The notes under the pieces were generated by a model. The model was given only the letters and a program-made list of their open reading frames with translations. It did no database searches and had not been told where the DNA came from. Shown piece by piece: positions 31,788 to 40,072 of a stretch of DNA of 64,000 bases; position 1 is the first letter of the stretch; the number at the start of each line of letters is the position of its first letter. The position numbers and the translations under genes are program-made. The stretch is from Dyella thiooxydans (GTDB taxonomy: Bacteria > Pseudomonadota > Gammaproteobacteria > Xanthomonadales > Rhodanobacteraceae): the NCBI RefSeq assembly GCF_001641285.1, contig NZ_CP014841.1:3224001-3288000 (forward strand), in the 5' to 3' direction.

Positions 31788-32705
31788 TTGAGCGTCCAAT
31801 TGGATCCCTTATCGCAAGTCATCAGTTTGCTGCGGCCACGCGAGTTGAGCTGGCGCATGATTGCGGTACGGGAGCCCTGGGCCATCCGCTTTCCGGCCGT
31901 CGAAGCGGTGGTGTTTGGGCAAATGATCGAAGGGACATGCGCGCTCGAACGAGGCGAGGTCGAGCTGGAGCTGCGGCCCGGTGACTTCATGATGATGGCC
32001 CGCCCCCCTGAGTGGACCATGCGATCGGGTCCGGAGGTGGAGCCGATCGACTTGAAGGTGCTGTTCGCCGATTCGAAAGCACTCCAAGGGGACGATCCCA
32101 CCAAGCCCGCTGCCCGTTTCCTTGCAGGCCATTTCCTATTCGCCGAGCCAAATGCGGATCAAATGGCAGGTTTGCTTTCACCGATCGTGCATGTCCGAGC
32201 GGCCGATGTGGCCGCTCAGCGGCTGGGACGGCTGCTAAGTCTCTTGGATGACGAGGCCACGGCGGACCGGCCAGGCCGTTCTTTGGCATTGGATCGCCTG
32301 CTGGAGGTGATCCTCGTCGAGACACTGCGTCATCGCGCCAATCAGGTGGAAGGCATGCAGCCAGGCCTGTTGGCGGGTCTGGCCGATCCGCGCATCAGCC
32401 GCGCACTGCGGGCGCTCCACAGGGAGCCGTCACACCCCTGGACTGTTGCCCAGCTCGCGCGGGAAGCGCACATGTCGCGAGCCGGGTTCGCCGCCCGGTT
32501 CGCCGAGATCGTCGGCGTCTCGCCCATCGGCTATCTGTCGGCTTGGCGCATGTCGCTGGCCAAAGCTGCCTTGGTGTCGACCAAGCGTCCGATGATCGAC
32601 GTAGCGAAGGTTGCAGGCTATGGATCGGTTAGCGCCTTCAGCACCGCGTTCAACCGCGCGACAGGGATGTCGCCTACGGCTTACAGCCAATTGGCGGCTG
32701 GATGA
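31788..32705 (+). CDS. AraC-family transcriptional regulator (cupin_6 type)
   Basis: About 305 residues. The start is uncertain: TTG 31788 (SVQLDPLSQ) or TTG 31800 (DPLSQVISLLRPRELSWRMI), which fits the family start better. The N-terminal cupin (LELRPGDFMMMARPPEWTMR) senses a ligand, and the C-terminal double helix-turn-helix (VAQLAREAHMSRAGFAARFA, then VAKVAGYGSVSAFSTAFNRA) binds DNA. It is divergent from the epimerase across about 80 bp and probably controls it. It differs from the other two AraC proteins of the island, so this module has its own regulator subfamily. Confidence 0.9.
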   Translation: MSVQLDPLSQVISLLRPRELSWRMIAVREPWAIRFPAVEAVVFGQMIEGTCALERGEVELELRPGDFMMMARPPEWTMRSGPEVEPIDLKVLFADSKALQGDDPTKPAARFLAGHFLFAEPNADQMAGLLSPIVHVRAADVAAQRLGRLLSLLDDEATADRPGRSLALDRLLEVILVETLRHRANQVEGMQPGLLAGLADPRISRALRALHREPSHPWTVAQLAREAHMSRAGFAARFAEIVGVSPIGYLSAWRMSLAKAALVSTKRPMIDVAKVAGYGSVSAFSTAFNRATGMSPTAYSQLAAG

Positions 32706-33056
32706 CCCGCGTATCAAAATTCACTATTCCTCAGCTGGTCGATATGGGCGATCGCAGGAGCGCGGCACTTCAGCTCAGCGATACGTTCCGCGAGATCAAG
32801 CTCACGCTTTTGGCGCGCGCGGCATATTGACCGGCGTGCTCGCTTTCAACAGACCACCTCCACTGAAGGCGAACTCCCGCCACGCGCGAAGGTCAGACGA
32901 CGCCGACCTTGGTCAATCAATTTTCGGCTATCTGGTCAAATCCCGGCGTGCGTCAACAACGCATGGAACTGGAAGACAGGTAATAGTGCGAGTTTGAGAG
33001 CACGCGCTGTAGGGAGTTGTTTCGTTGCCGAACCATACGCTGCGAGATTGTCTTGC
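32706..33056. other. intergenic region between AraC and GlxA genes
   Basis: 350 bp between two convergent regulators. Open frames here have no start or domain I recognise. It may hold remains of a former gene, but nothing can be named. Confidence 0.45.
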
Positions 33057-33992
33057 CTACGTTCGCGCGGCCCGCCGGATGGCCTGAGGCGGAACGCCAT
33101 GCAGTTTCACGAACGCCCGGCGCATGCGTTCGGGATCGGTGAATCCAACGGCGCGCGCGATCGATTCTACCGGCTCAGCTCCATCTTGGAGCCTTGCGAG
33201 CGCGGCCTCCACGCGCAACCGTTCCACGGCGCGTGCAGGAGTCTCCCCTGTCTCGCGACGGAACGCGCGGCTGAACTGCCGCGGGCTGAGATGAACCGCC
33301 TCTGCCAGACGCTGGACGTCGAGCGGTTCGCACAGATGATCACGCGCGAAGGCAAGCGCCAGACGGATGCGATCGCTCGAGGGCTCCATCTGCGACAGCG
33401 AAGAAAACTGCGATTGTCCGCCTGACCGACGATAGTAGACAACCAGTTCGCGGGCGACCTCCCGCGCCATATCAGCACCATGATCGGCCTCGATCAGCGC
33501 AAGCGCCAGATCAATCCCCGCGGTAATCCCGGCCGACGTCCAGATGCTCTTGTCGGCGATGAAGATGTGATCCGCCTCGACCCGGACCCTTGGGTAGTCC
33601 TGCTGCAACAGGTGAGCCACTCGCCAATGGGTCGTTGCCCGACGCCCGTCCAGCAGTCCCGCCTCGGCCAGAAGGAAGGCTCCGGTGCAGACGCTCGCGA
33701 CACGCGCTGTCTTGCCGGCGAGCGCACGCACGGCGGCGATGTCGCCAGGCGCCCGCATCGGCGCGAGGTCCCCGCCAACCACGATGAGCGTATCCAGATC
33801 TGGCCGCGCTGCAGGGAGGCTCTCTACGACTGCCCCGCCGCTGCCGCGCACCGGGCCGCCCCCCTGCGATAGCACCTCCAACGCATAAAGAGCACGACCC
33901 GCGATCTTGGCGGCGGACTCGAACGCGCCGAAGGGGCCGGCAAAGTCCAGGATCTGGTGGCCCGGATACAGGTAGAAACCGATGCGATGCAT
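33057..33992 (-). CDS. GlxA-type regulator: DJ-1/PfpI domain plus AraC helix-turn-helix
   Basis: A 311-residue regulator. The DJ-1 half (IGFYLYPGHQILDFAGPFGA, TLIVVGGDLA, and Cys in SVCTGAFLLAEAGLLDGRRA) is followed by an AraC-type DNA-binding domain (VQRLAEAVHLSPRQFSRAFR, SIARAVGFTDPERMRRAFVK). It resembles the regulator at 26426-27466, with which it shares the DJ-1/AraC layout and the divergent DJ-1 neighbour. The likely targets are the DJ-1 gene 79 bp away and the following SDR gene. Confidence 0.93.
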   Translation of the reverse strand: MHRIGFYLYPGHQILDFAGPFGAFESAAKIAGRALYALEVLSQGGGPVRGSGGAVVESLPAARPDLDTLIVVGGDLAPMRAPGDIAAVRALAGKTARVASVCTGAFLLAEAGLLDGRRATTHWRVAHLLQQDYPRVRVEADHIFIADKSIWTSAGITAGIDLALALIEADHGADMAREVARELVVYYRRSGGQSQFSSLSQMEPSSDRIRLALAFARDHLCEPLDVQRLAEAVHLSPRQFSRAFRRETGETPARAVERLRVEAALARLQDGAEPVESIARAVGFTDPERMRRAFVKLHGVPPQAIRRAART

Positions 33993-34071
33993 TGTGGCCT
34001 AATTTAAGGGATATACGTCATTTACGCCATATCTCCTCTGCGCCAATCTGACCGGCAAAAGGAGATCTGCC

Positions 34072-34755
34072 ATGACACATGTCGTCATCCCCCTCTACGA
34101 AGGGGTGACCCCGCTCGACTTCGCGGGCCCCTATCAACTTCTCCATGCCCTGCCGGACATGGACATCACGCTGGCCGCGATCGACCGGAAAGAGATCGTG
34201 GCGGACGGTCTGACCCTAGGCGCACTGGGCGATCTGGAACGGATCGGGCCTTGCGACATTCTTCTCGTCCCCGGTGGCCTTGGCTGCGTTGCGGCGCTGG
34301 AGACCTCGCGCTTCCTCGCCGCAATTCGCCGGCTCGCTAAGGACGCGACCTATGTCACCTCGGTCTGTACCGGCTCGCTGATTCTGGCCGCGGCAGGGCT
34401 TCTCGACGGGCGCCGTGCTGCCTGTCATTGGGCCTTTCGGGAGCTTCTGCGCGCCTTCGGGGCGATCCCGGACGCGGGGCGAGTGGTCCGTGACGGTCGT
34501 TGCATCACCGGTGGCGGGGTAACCGCCGGGACGGATTTCGCCCTCGCCCTGATCGCAGAACTGCGCGGGGCGGCCGCCGCACAGGGCGCCCAGCTTCTAC
34601 TGGAATACGCACCCGAACCTCCTTTCAACGCGGGCCTCCCCGAAACGGCGCCGCCATCCGTCCTGAAGGCGGTAAATGCCCGGCTCTCCCATGGGGTCGC
34701 GGATGCCACGCGGCGCATCGCGATAGTCGCCGAGCAGTTACGCGATGCCGGCTGA
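34072..34755 (+). CDS. DJ-1/PfpI family protein
   Basis: A 227-residue DJ-1 protein (VVIPLYEGVTPLDFAGPYQL, ILLVPGGLG, Cys in SVCTGSLILAAAGLLDGRRA, CHWAFRELLRAFG). It is paralogous to the protein encoded at 27498-28202 (shared AxxxYAPEPPF-N/D end segment, PPFDCG versus PPFNAG). The spacing to the SDR gene 27 bp downstream makes an operon likely. DJ-1 proteins of this group include isonitrile hydratases and glyoxalase-like enzymes. Which one applies here is not clear. Confidence 0.88.
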   Translation: MTHVVIPLYEGVTPLDFAGPYQLLHALPDMDITLAAIDRKEIVADGLTLGALGDLERIGPCDILLVPGGLGCVAALETSRFLAAIRRLAKDATYVTSVCTGSLILAAAGLLDGRRAACHWAFRELLRAFGAIPDAGRVVRDGRCITGGGVTAGTDFALALIAELRGAAAAQGAQLLLEYAPEPPFNAGLPETAPPSVLKAVNARLSHGVADATRRIAIVAEQLRDAG

Positions 34756-34782
34756 ACGCTCTTTCAAAAAAGGAACATCCTC

Positions 34783-35526
34783 ATGAGACTGAAGAACAAG
34801 ACAGCCCTTATCACTGGTGGTACCAGCGGCATCGGGCTCGCCACGGCGAAGCTCTTCCTGCGCGAGGGCGCGCGCGTCGCCGTCACCGGGCGCGATGCGA
34901 GTCGCTTTGAGGCCGTGCGTGCCGAGCTTGGCGAAGAGGCCCTGATTCTCCAGGCCGATGCCCGCTCGATCCCTGACATGCAGGCAGTCCGCAAGGAGAT
35001 TGCCGAGGCCTTTGGTGAGCTCGATATCTTCTTCGTCAATGCGGGCATCGCCTACGCCACCCCGCTCGCCGAAACCGACGCGGCCCGCTACGACGAGATC
35101 ATGGATATTGACGTCAAGGGCGTCTTCTTCTCGATGCAGGCCGTGGCACCGATCCTGCGTCCGGGCGCCTCGGTGATCCTGACGACCTCGTTCATCATCC
35201 ATGTCGGCCGGCCCGGGCTTTCCCTGCTTTCGGCCGCGAAAGCCGCAGTCCGGTCGCTGGCAAGAACCTGGTCGCGCGAATTCCTCGATCGCAGGGTTCG
35301 CGTCAACACGATCTCCCCCGGTTTCGTCGACACGCCACTGATTGGTCGCCATCGCAGCCCGGAGGAAGTCCAGGCATTCAGGGACAAGGCCGCTCGGACA
35401 GTCCCCATCGGTCGTATCGGGGAAGCCGAGGATATCGCGGCCGCGGCCCTCTACCTTGCCAGCGACGAATCCAGCTACGTGGTCGGCGCGGAGTTGGTCG
35501 TCGATGGTGGTATCTCGCAGATCTGA
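34783..35526 (+). CDS. classical SDR-family oxidoreductase
   Basis: A 247-residue short-chain dehydrogenase. TGGTSGIG (about residue 12) binds the cofactor, followed by FVNAGIAYATPLAE. The catalytic region has SVILTTSF and LSLLSAAKAAVRSLARTWSR, and the C-terminal RVNTISPGFVDTPL is typical. At the catalytic Tyr position (YxxxK) the sequence reads LSAAK, so Tyr is replaced by Leu, while Lys is kept. That is unusual and may lower or change activity. It is in the same operon as DJ-1 34072, with a hairpin 12 bp after the stop. Confidence 0.9.
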   Translation: MRLKNKTALITGGTSGIGLATAKLFLREGARVAVTGRDASRFEAVRAELGEEALILQADARSIPDMQAVRKEIAEAFGELDIFFVNAGIAYATPLAETDAARYDEIMDIDVKGVFFSMQAVAPILRPGASVILTTSFIIHVGRPGLSLLSAAKAAVRSLARTWSREFLDRRVRVNTISPGFVDTPLIGRHRSPEEVQAFRDKAARTVPIGRIGEAEDIAAAALYLASDESSYVVGAELVVDGGISQI

Positions 35527-35537
35527 GGCCTGGCCAT

Positions 35538-35568
35538 GATGTCGGGCAGAACATCTTTGCCCGACATC
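35538..35568 (+). terminator. hairpin after the SDR gene, possible terminator
   Basis: A perfect 11-bp stem, GATGTCGGGCA (35538-35548) with TGCCCGACATC (35558-35568) and a 9-nt loop, 12 bp after the SDR stop codon. A T-run after the stem is missing, so termination would be weak or factor-assisted. Confidence 0.55.
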
Positions 35569-35811
35569 GCGATCACGGCGCGAGGATCGCCCCCAGTGAC
35601 TTTCAGACGTTGGCACGTGCGATGCACAGCAAACTCAATCGCATCAGTGCCACTGCCGCAGGAGCAGATCACCGGAGCAGGGATAAGCGCTATCAGGAGC
35701 CGTGCGTGCGGGTACCTTTAAACAGCCTGCCGGTCCACGCGGCGACATAAGGCGGGTGCGTAGGATCATGTTGTTTTGTCGTGACGCCCCGGATATCTCC
35801 TTATGTGTAAA
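35569..35811. other. intergenic region between SDR and AraC genes
   Basis: No gene identified. It follows the hairpin at 35538-35568 and lies between convergent genes. The composition is mixed, without clear repeats. Confidence 0.4.
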
Positions 35812-36744
35812 TCAGTGCGATGAGACAAATTCTGACTGCCCATGCGCGACTGGCATGGCGAAGTTGCGCTTCATCCGCTCAACCTCTTCGAGCGGTGGCC
35901 TACCGAATAGTCGTTTGAATTCACGGCTGAACTGCGATGCGCTCGCGTAGCCGACGGCAGACGCTGCCGCTGACGCCGTGAGCTGGTGCCGAAGCATAAG
36001 TAGGCGAGCCTGATGCAGGCGTGTCGACTGCACATAACGCATGGGCGAGGTGCCCGTTATCGCCCGAAAATGGGCGTGGAAGGTCGGCGGGCTCATCGCC
36101 GCTTCGGATGCGAGTCGGTCGATGCCTAGCGCTTCGGCGTAACGGCGATGAATGAGGCGGATCGCACGACCCACCATGCCAAAGTTGCCTTGTTGCGCCA
36201 GCGCCGCGCGCATCGATCCTCCCTGCGCGCCGGCCAGTATCCGATAGTAGATTTCACGCACGAGCGCGGGGCCAAGAACCTCGTCATCCGGAGGATGCGC
36301 CAGGGCTTCGAGCAGACGCAGGATCGATTCTGCCAACGCGTCCTCCATCAGTGAGGAATACAGCCCTCGCGGCGGCGCGTGCGACACCCCAAGCCGCTCA
36401 TCGATCTGCATGCAGACTTCTGCGGCGACCGCGTGGTCGAGCCGAAAGTAGATCGCCAGTAGTGGTTTGTTGCTCGACGCATCCGTCTCCATGGTGAAAG
36501 GCACCGGCACCGAAACGACGAGGTAGTGCTGCTCGTCATAAACGAATACGTCGTTGCCTAGCATTCCGCGCTTTCGACCCTGCGCCACCACGACGATGCC
36601 TGGTTCGTAGAGCACCGGGGTATGGCCAAGTGGTCGATCGGATCGAAGAAGACGCACGTCCGGCAGCGACGTCAATGTGTAGCCCTCGGTCGTCGCAAGC
36701 TTGCGAAGCAGAGCGATCATGCGCTGGCGAGAAGAAATGCCCAT
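35812..36744 (-). CDS. AraC-family transcriptional regulator
   Basis: A 310-residue regulator of the AraC_N type: VLYEPGIVVVAQGRKRGMLG and YLVVSVPVPFTMETDAS in the ligand domain, helix-turn-helices at about 215-300 (IDRLASEAAMSPPTFHAHFR, then AASAVGYASASQFSREFKRL). It is a relative of the regulator at 29721-30620. Divergent from the SDR gene at 36880, its likely target; the promoter region is 135 bp long. The start at ATG 36744 gives the full-length family N-terminus. Confidence 0.92.
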   Translation of the reverse strand: MGISSRQRMIALLRKLATTEGYTLTSLPDVRLLRSDRPLGHTPVLYEPGIVVVAQGRKRGMLGNDVFVYDEQHYLVVSVPVPFTMETDASSNKPLLAIYFRLDHAVAAEVCMQIDERLGVSHAPPRGLYSSLMEDALAESILRLLEALAHPPDDEVLGPALVREIYYRILAGAQGGSMRAALAQQGNFGMVGRAIRLIHRRYAEALGIDRLASEAAMSPPTFHAHFRAITGTSPMRYVQSTRLHQARLLMLRHQLTASAAASAVGYASASQFSREFKRLFGRPPLEEVERMKRNFAMPVAHGQSEFVSSH

Positions 36745-36879
36745 ATCTCTACTCTCCGGCTCTCAGTCTCATGGCGCAAGCAGGAGTCATAGGATCAGGC
36801 AATCTTGCCACACCGAGGGCCATGGGCAGCGCCTTCTTCGGCACCTACATTGGTTCCGAACTTGACCAGGAGTCCATCC

Positions 36880-37710
36880 ATGTCCCAGAAGACCCTCTTC
36901 ATTACCGGCGTGAGCAGTGGCTTTGGCCTCGCGCTCGCTCGCGAGGCCCTTGCTGCCGGCCACAGGGTAATCGGTACTGTCCGTACCGCCGAATCCCGTC
37001 GGGCCTTTGAGGCCCTCAACAGTGACCGCGCCCACGCGTTTTTGCTTGACATCACCCACATCGATGCAATCCCGGATGTCGTTGCCGATGCGGAATCCAC
37101 GATCGGACCCGTTGATGTCCTTGTGAACAACGCCGGGTACGGCCACGAAGGGATCTTTGAGGAATCTCCGCTTGAGGAGATGCGGCACCAGTTCGAAGTA
37201 AACGTCTTCGGTGCCGTGGCAATGACGCACGCGTTCGTGCCGCGCTTTCGCAAGCGTCGCAGTGGCCACATCGTGAACATCACCTCGATGGGTGGCTTCA
37301 TCACGATGCCGGGTATCGCTTACTACTGTGGCAGCAAGTTTGCGCTCGAGGGCATCAGCGAAGTGCTTGGCAAGGAGCTTAAGCCGTTCGGCGTGCATGT
37401 GACTGCCGTGGCTCCGGGAAGCTTCAGGACCGACTGGGCTGGGCGATCGATGCAACGATCTCCCAGGAGCATTTCCGACTACGACGCCATGTTTGATCCC
37501 ATCCGGCTTGCCCGGCGCGAAAAGAGCGGCAAGCAGCTGGGGGATCCCGCGAAGGCGGCCCAGGCCATTCTGGCTTTGATCGATCATCCAGCCCCGCCCG
37601 CACACCTGCTGCTGGGGAGTGACGCGCTTTCGCTTGTACGAGACAAACTCGCCGCGATGGCCGAGGACATCCAGACTTGGGAGGAGGTGACGCGGTCGAC
37701 GGATGGGTAG
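36880..37710 (+). CDS. SDR-family oxidoreductase
   Basis: A 276-residue short-chain dehydrogenase from ATG 36880 (MSQKTLFITGVSSGFGLALA). The cofactor motif is TGVSSGFG, then VNNAGYGHEGIFEE, NITSMGGF with the catalytic Ser, and the active-site YYCGSKFALEG with Tyr and Lys intact. VTAVAPGSFRTDW follows. It belongs to the group with a long C-terminus (retinol dehydrogenase-like or FabG relatives). It is probably controlled by the divergent AraC at 36744. The direct substrate is unknown. Confidence 0.92.
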   Translation: MSQKTLFITGVSSGFGLALAREALAAGHRVIGTVRTAESRRAFEALNSDRAHAFLLDITHIDAIPDVVADAESTIGPVDVLVNNAGYGHEGIFEESPLEEMRHQFEVNVFGAVAMTHAFVPRFRKRRSGHIVNITSMGGFITMPGIAYYCGSKFALEGISEVLGKELKPFGVHVTAVAPGSFRTDWAGRSMQRSPRSISDYDAMFDPIRLARREKSGKQLGDPAKAAQAILALIDHPAPPAHLLLGSDALSLVRDKLAAMAEDIQTWEEVTRSTDG

Positions 37711-37905
37711 CTCCGAGTGCCCTTGCGACTGATGCGGGTGGCGAGGTGAACCGACTCCGCCACCCGTTACACCCTCCACCGCGCGACTGTGCCGTCAGGG
37801 TGGTCAGCAAGATCGACGTACCGTCCACACCGATTGTTGCGATCGGGGTACAGCCCGAGCAGGCAAGTCCAGGATCCTGTGCATCGATCGACACTGGTAC
37901 TGACC

Positions 37906-39078
37906 CTATGGCCCCGCACCGGCTCCCTTTATGAAGTCAAGCAGCCGCTCGCCTAGTCGAACCGGCTGCTCCTGTTGAATCCAGTGACCGGCGCCATCAA
38001 TCATCTCGATGCCGTGCAGGCGCGTGGTCGCCCTCGACTTCATCAAATCCAAGGCCCCCGGCGTCGCATACGTTCCCCAGTCCTTTTCCCCACCGATGAA
38101 GAGGGACGGCACGTCGATGGTCTTACCCGAAAGCAGCCTGAGTTCGTCGTTCAGAGCCGGATCGGAAAGGACCCGATAGGCTTGCAGGGCGCCCTGAAAG
38201 CCAGTGCGCCCGTACTCCTCGACATAGACCTCAAGCTCCGCTTCGCTGAGCCAGGTGCAGGCTCGAACCTCGGCAGCGGACGGATGGAAGGGTGCAACCG
38301 CTTCTGGCATCGTCTTTTCCAGGTCCATGACGTAATACGCGGGCATCCGGGCGATGTCCTCAGCAGCGCTGCCCGGCAGTACATGCGGGTCGTTTTGCGG
38401 CCAATCGCCGCTCTTGACGTGGAAGAACGCCCTGAGAAAGGCATGCAGGCCTTGCGGGGGATCGGACATGTCCGCATCAGCTTGCTCTGAGCTCAGGTAC
38501 TGCTGGTAATGCTTTCTGGGAGGGTGAAGCGCACCCAGGGCCTTAGCCAGATTTGCCATTCCAGCGTTCGGGATGGCCGAAGACCCGTCATGTTGCGCAG
38601 TGTCGAAAGGAAATGCCGGAGGACCTGGAAACGGCGCACTCATGAACACGACGGAGCGGAAGACATCGGGCCGGGCAAGCGCGCAATAAGCCGATACCGG
38701 CGAGCCGATATCGTGCCCGATCACCGTGGCGGCTTGGCGGTACCCCAGGGCCAAGACCAACGCGAGGGTATCGCGGGCCATGTTGAGAAGGCTGAAAGGG
38801 GCCAAGGGTGTGTCGTAAGCGTCTTGCCACCCCGTGGTACGGCCATATCCGCGAAGATCAGGCGCAACGACGTGACAACCGGATGCAGCCAGGATTGGAA
38901 GCAGGAAGCGCCAGCCGTAGGCCAGGTCAGGGAATCCGTGGAGCAACACAATTAGAGGTCTGCCTGGCAGCTCGTGACCGGCCTCGAGGATATGCATATC
39001 GAGTCCGTTGACCCCCGGGATGAGGCGGGAGCGGATCCCTTGAGGTAGTTGCCCTGCGGCGAAGGACGGAAGGGTCAT
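37906..39078 (-). CDS. alpha/beta-hydrolase (epoxide hydrolase/haloalkane dehalogenase type)
   Basis: A 390-residue hydrolase from ATG 39078 (MTLPSFAAGQLPQGIRSRLI). Motifs are LIVLLHGFPDLAYGWR (oxyanion), VVAPDLRGYG, the nucleophile elbow VIGHDIGSPVSAY with Asp as nucleophile, and the catalytic His in GAGHWIQQEQP. Asp in place of Ser at the elbow points to an epoxide hydrolase or dehalogenase mechanism. It is divergent from the TetR gene at 39270 with very strong operators between. Length is at the upper end because of an N-terminal extension. Confidence 0.9.
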   Translation of the reverse strand: MTLPSFAAGQLPQGIRSRLIPGVNGLDMHILEAGHELPGRPLIVLLHGFPDLAYGWRFLLPILAASGCHVVAPDLRGYGRTTGWQDAYDTPLAPFSLLNMARDTLALVLALGYRQAATVIGHDIGSPVSAYCALARPDVFRSVVFMSAPFPGPPAFPFDTAQHDGSSAIPNAGMANLAKALGALHPPRKHYQQYLSSEQADADMSDPPQGLHAFLRAFFHVKSGDWPQNDPHVLPGSAAEDIARMPAYYVMDLEKTMPEAVAPFHPSAAEVRACTWLSEAELEVYVEEYGRTGFQGALQAYRVLSDPALNDELRLLSGKTIDVPSLFIGGEKDWGTYATPGALDLMKSRATTRLHGIEMIDGAGHWIQQEQPVRLGERLLDFIKGAGAGP

Positions 39079-39186
39079 GCCAACTTCTCCTGAGGATCTT
39101 GTGGAACGTGTGGCGAGCGATTGCCCGCTCGGCCGGTCACTGCATCGAGCGACCCATCCCGTAGCGAAGGCCGCCGGCGGCAAGAC

Positions 39187-39237
39187 ATATGGCGAATGCC
39201 ATATTATGGCGATTGACATACTATGTCAATCGCCATA
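39187..39237. promoter_or_regulatory. two adjacent TetR operator palindromes
   Basis: At 39187-39204, ATATGGC-GAAT-GCCATAT is a perfect palindrome with a 4-nt spacer. At 39205-39237, 16-bp arms, beginning TATGGCGATTGACATA, form a perfect palindrome around a single C. A -35-like TTGACA (39213-39218) appears on the plus strand, and the mirror TTGACA with CATAAT downstream on the minus strand suggests divergent promoters inside the operator. Both sites share GGCGA/TATGGC halves, so one dimeric repressor probably binds both. Confidence 0.9.
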
Positions 39238-39269
39238 CCTTGCATTCAGTGCTGCCCACGGATCCACGC

Positions 39270-39842
39270 ATGACAACCAGGACTGAGGCCCGATCACGCG
39301 CGATCGCTACCGCCGAGCGCCTTTTTCGCATCCAGGGATATACCGCGACCGGTTTGACGCAGATCCTCACGGAAAGCGGAGCCCCAAAGGGATCTTTCTA
39401 CTTCCACTTTCCCAGGGGGAAAGCGCAGCTCGCAGAGGAGGCGATCGATCATTATGTCGACGCCCGCAAGGCCGTGTTGCGTCAGATATCCTCCCGGACT
39501 TCGGGGGACGCGGCTGGATTCATCCGCGAGCTCTTCAAGGTATTCGCCGCCGAGATGGCAGCGACTGATTATCAGTATGGCTGCCTGATGCAAAACCTCG
39601 CGAATGAGCTGCCATCCATCGATGCTGACCTGACCAAGCGTGTTGCCCGTGGATTTGCGGACACCACGGAGATCATCTCCGATCACTTCCGCGCATGTGG
39701 TCATCCTAAAAGCCGCGCCTATTCCATCGCCAATGCGGTGGTCGCCGCTGCCGAGGGGGCGCGAACTGTCGCACGCCTGCAGCGCTCATCAGCGGTCTTC
39801 GATGCGCTCACAACCGCGTTTGTCACAGGCCACCTGGAATAG
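39270..39842 (+). CDS. TetR-family regulator (LmrA/YxaF-like)
   Basis: A 190-residue repressor from ATG 39270 (MTTRTEARSRAIATAERLFR). The helix-turn-helix (ATGLTQILTESGAPKGSFYF, then HFPRGKAQLAEEA) has the GAPKGSFY recognition helix of the YxaF/LmrA group, whose ligands are flavonoids and drugs. An upstream in-frame extension to 39189 lies in the operator and is unlikely. It is divergent from the alpha/beta-hydrolase, which it probably controls together with its own gene through the palindromes at 39187-39237. Confidence 0.94.
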   Translation: MTTRTEARSRAIATAERLFRIQGYTATGLTQILTESGAPKGSFYFHFPRGKAQLAEEAIDHYVDARKAVLRQISSRTSGDAAGFIRELFKVFAAEMAATDYQYGCLMQNLANELPSIDADLTKRVARGFADTTEIISDHFRACGHPKSRAYSIANAVVAAAEGARTVARLQRSSAVFDALTTAFVTGHLE

Positions 39843-40072
39843 AACTGCCCCCGATATTCTCCGTCGCATCCTGCTGCTGAAAATTCGGGCTATCTGTGGC
39901 CGTTACGGCGGTATCCGCATGATGTGATCTACCGAACTGAGATCGTGCGCCTCTCGGGACCATCCATTCTGCAGGCGTCCATTCAAGACCATACGAGGGG
40001 ACTGCTCGTGGAATACCGAGAGCCGGTGCAAAAGCCCCTGTCCCCATACGAGCCGTCATAGAGTGCCAATCG
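39843..40072. other. intergenic region before the epoxide hydrolase gene
   Basis: 230 bp with no gene recognised. A promoter for the epoxide hydrolase is expected here, but no clear elements stand out. Confidence 0.4.
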
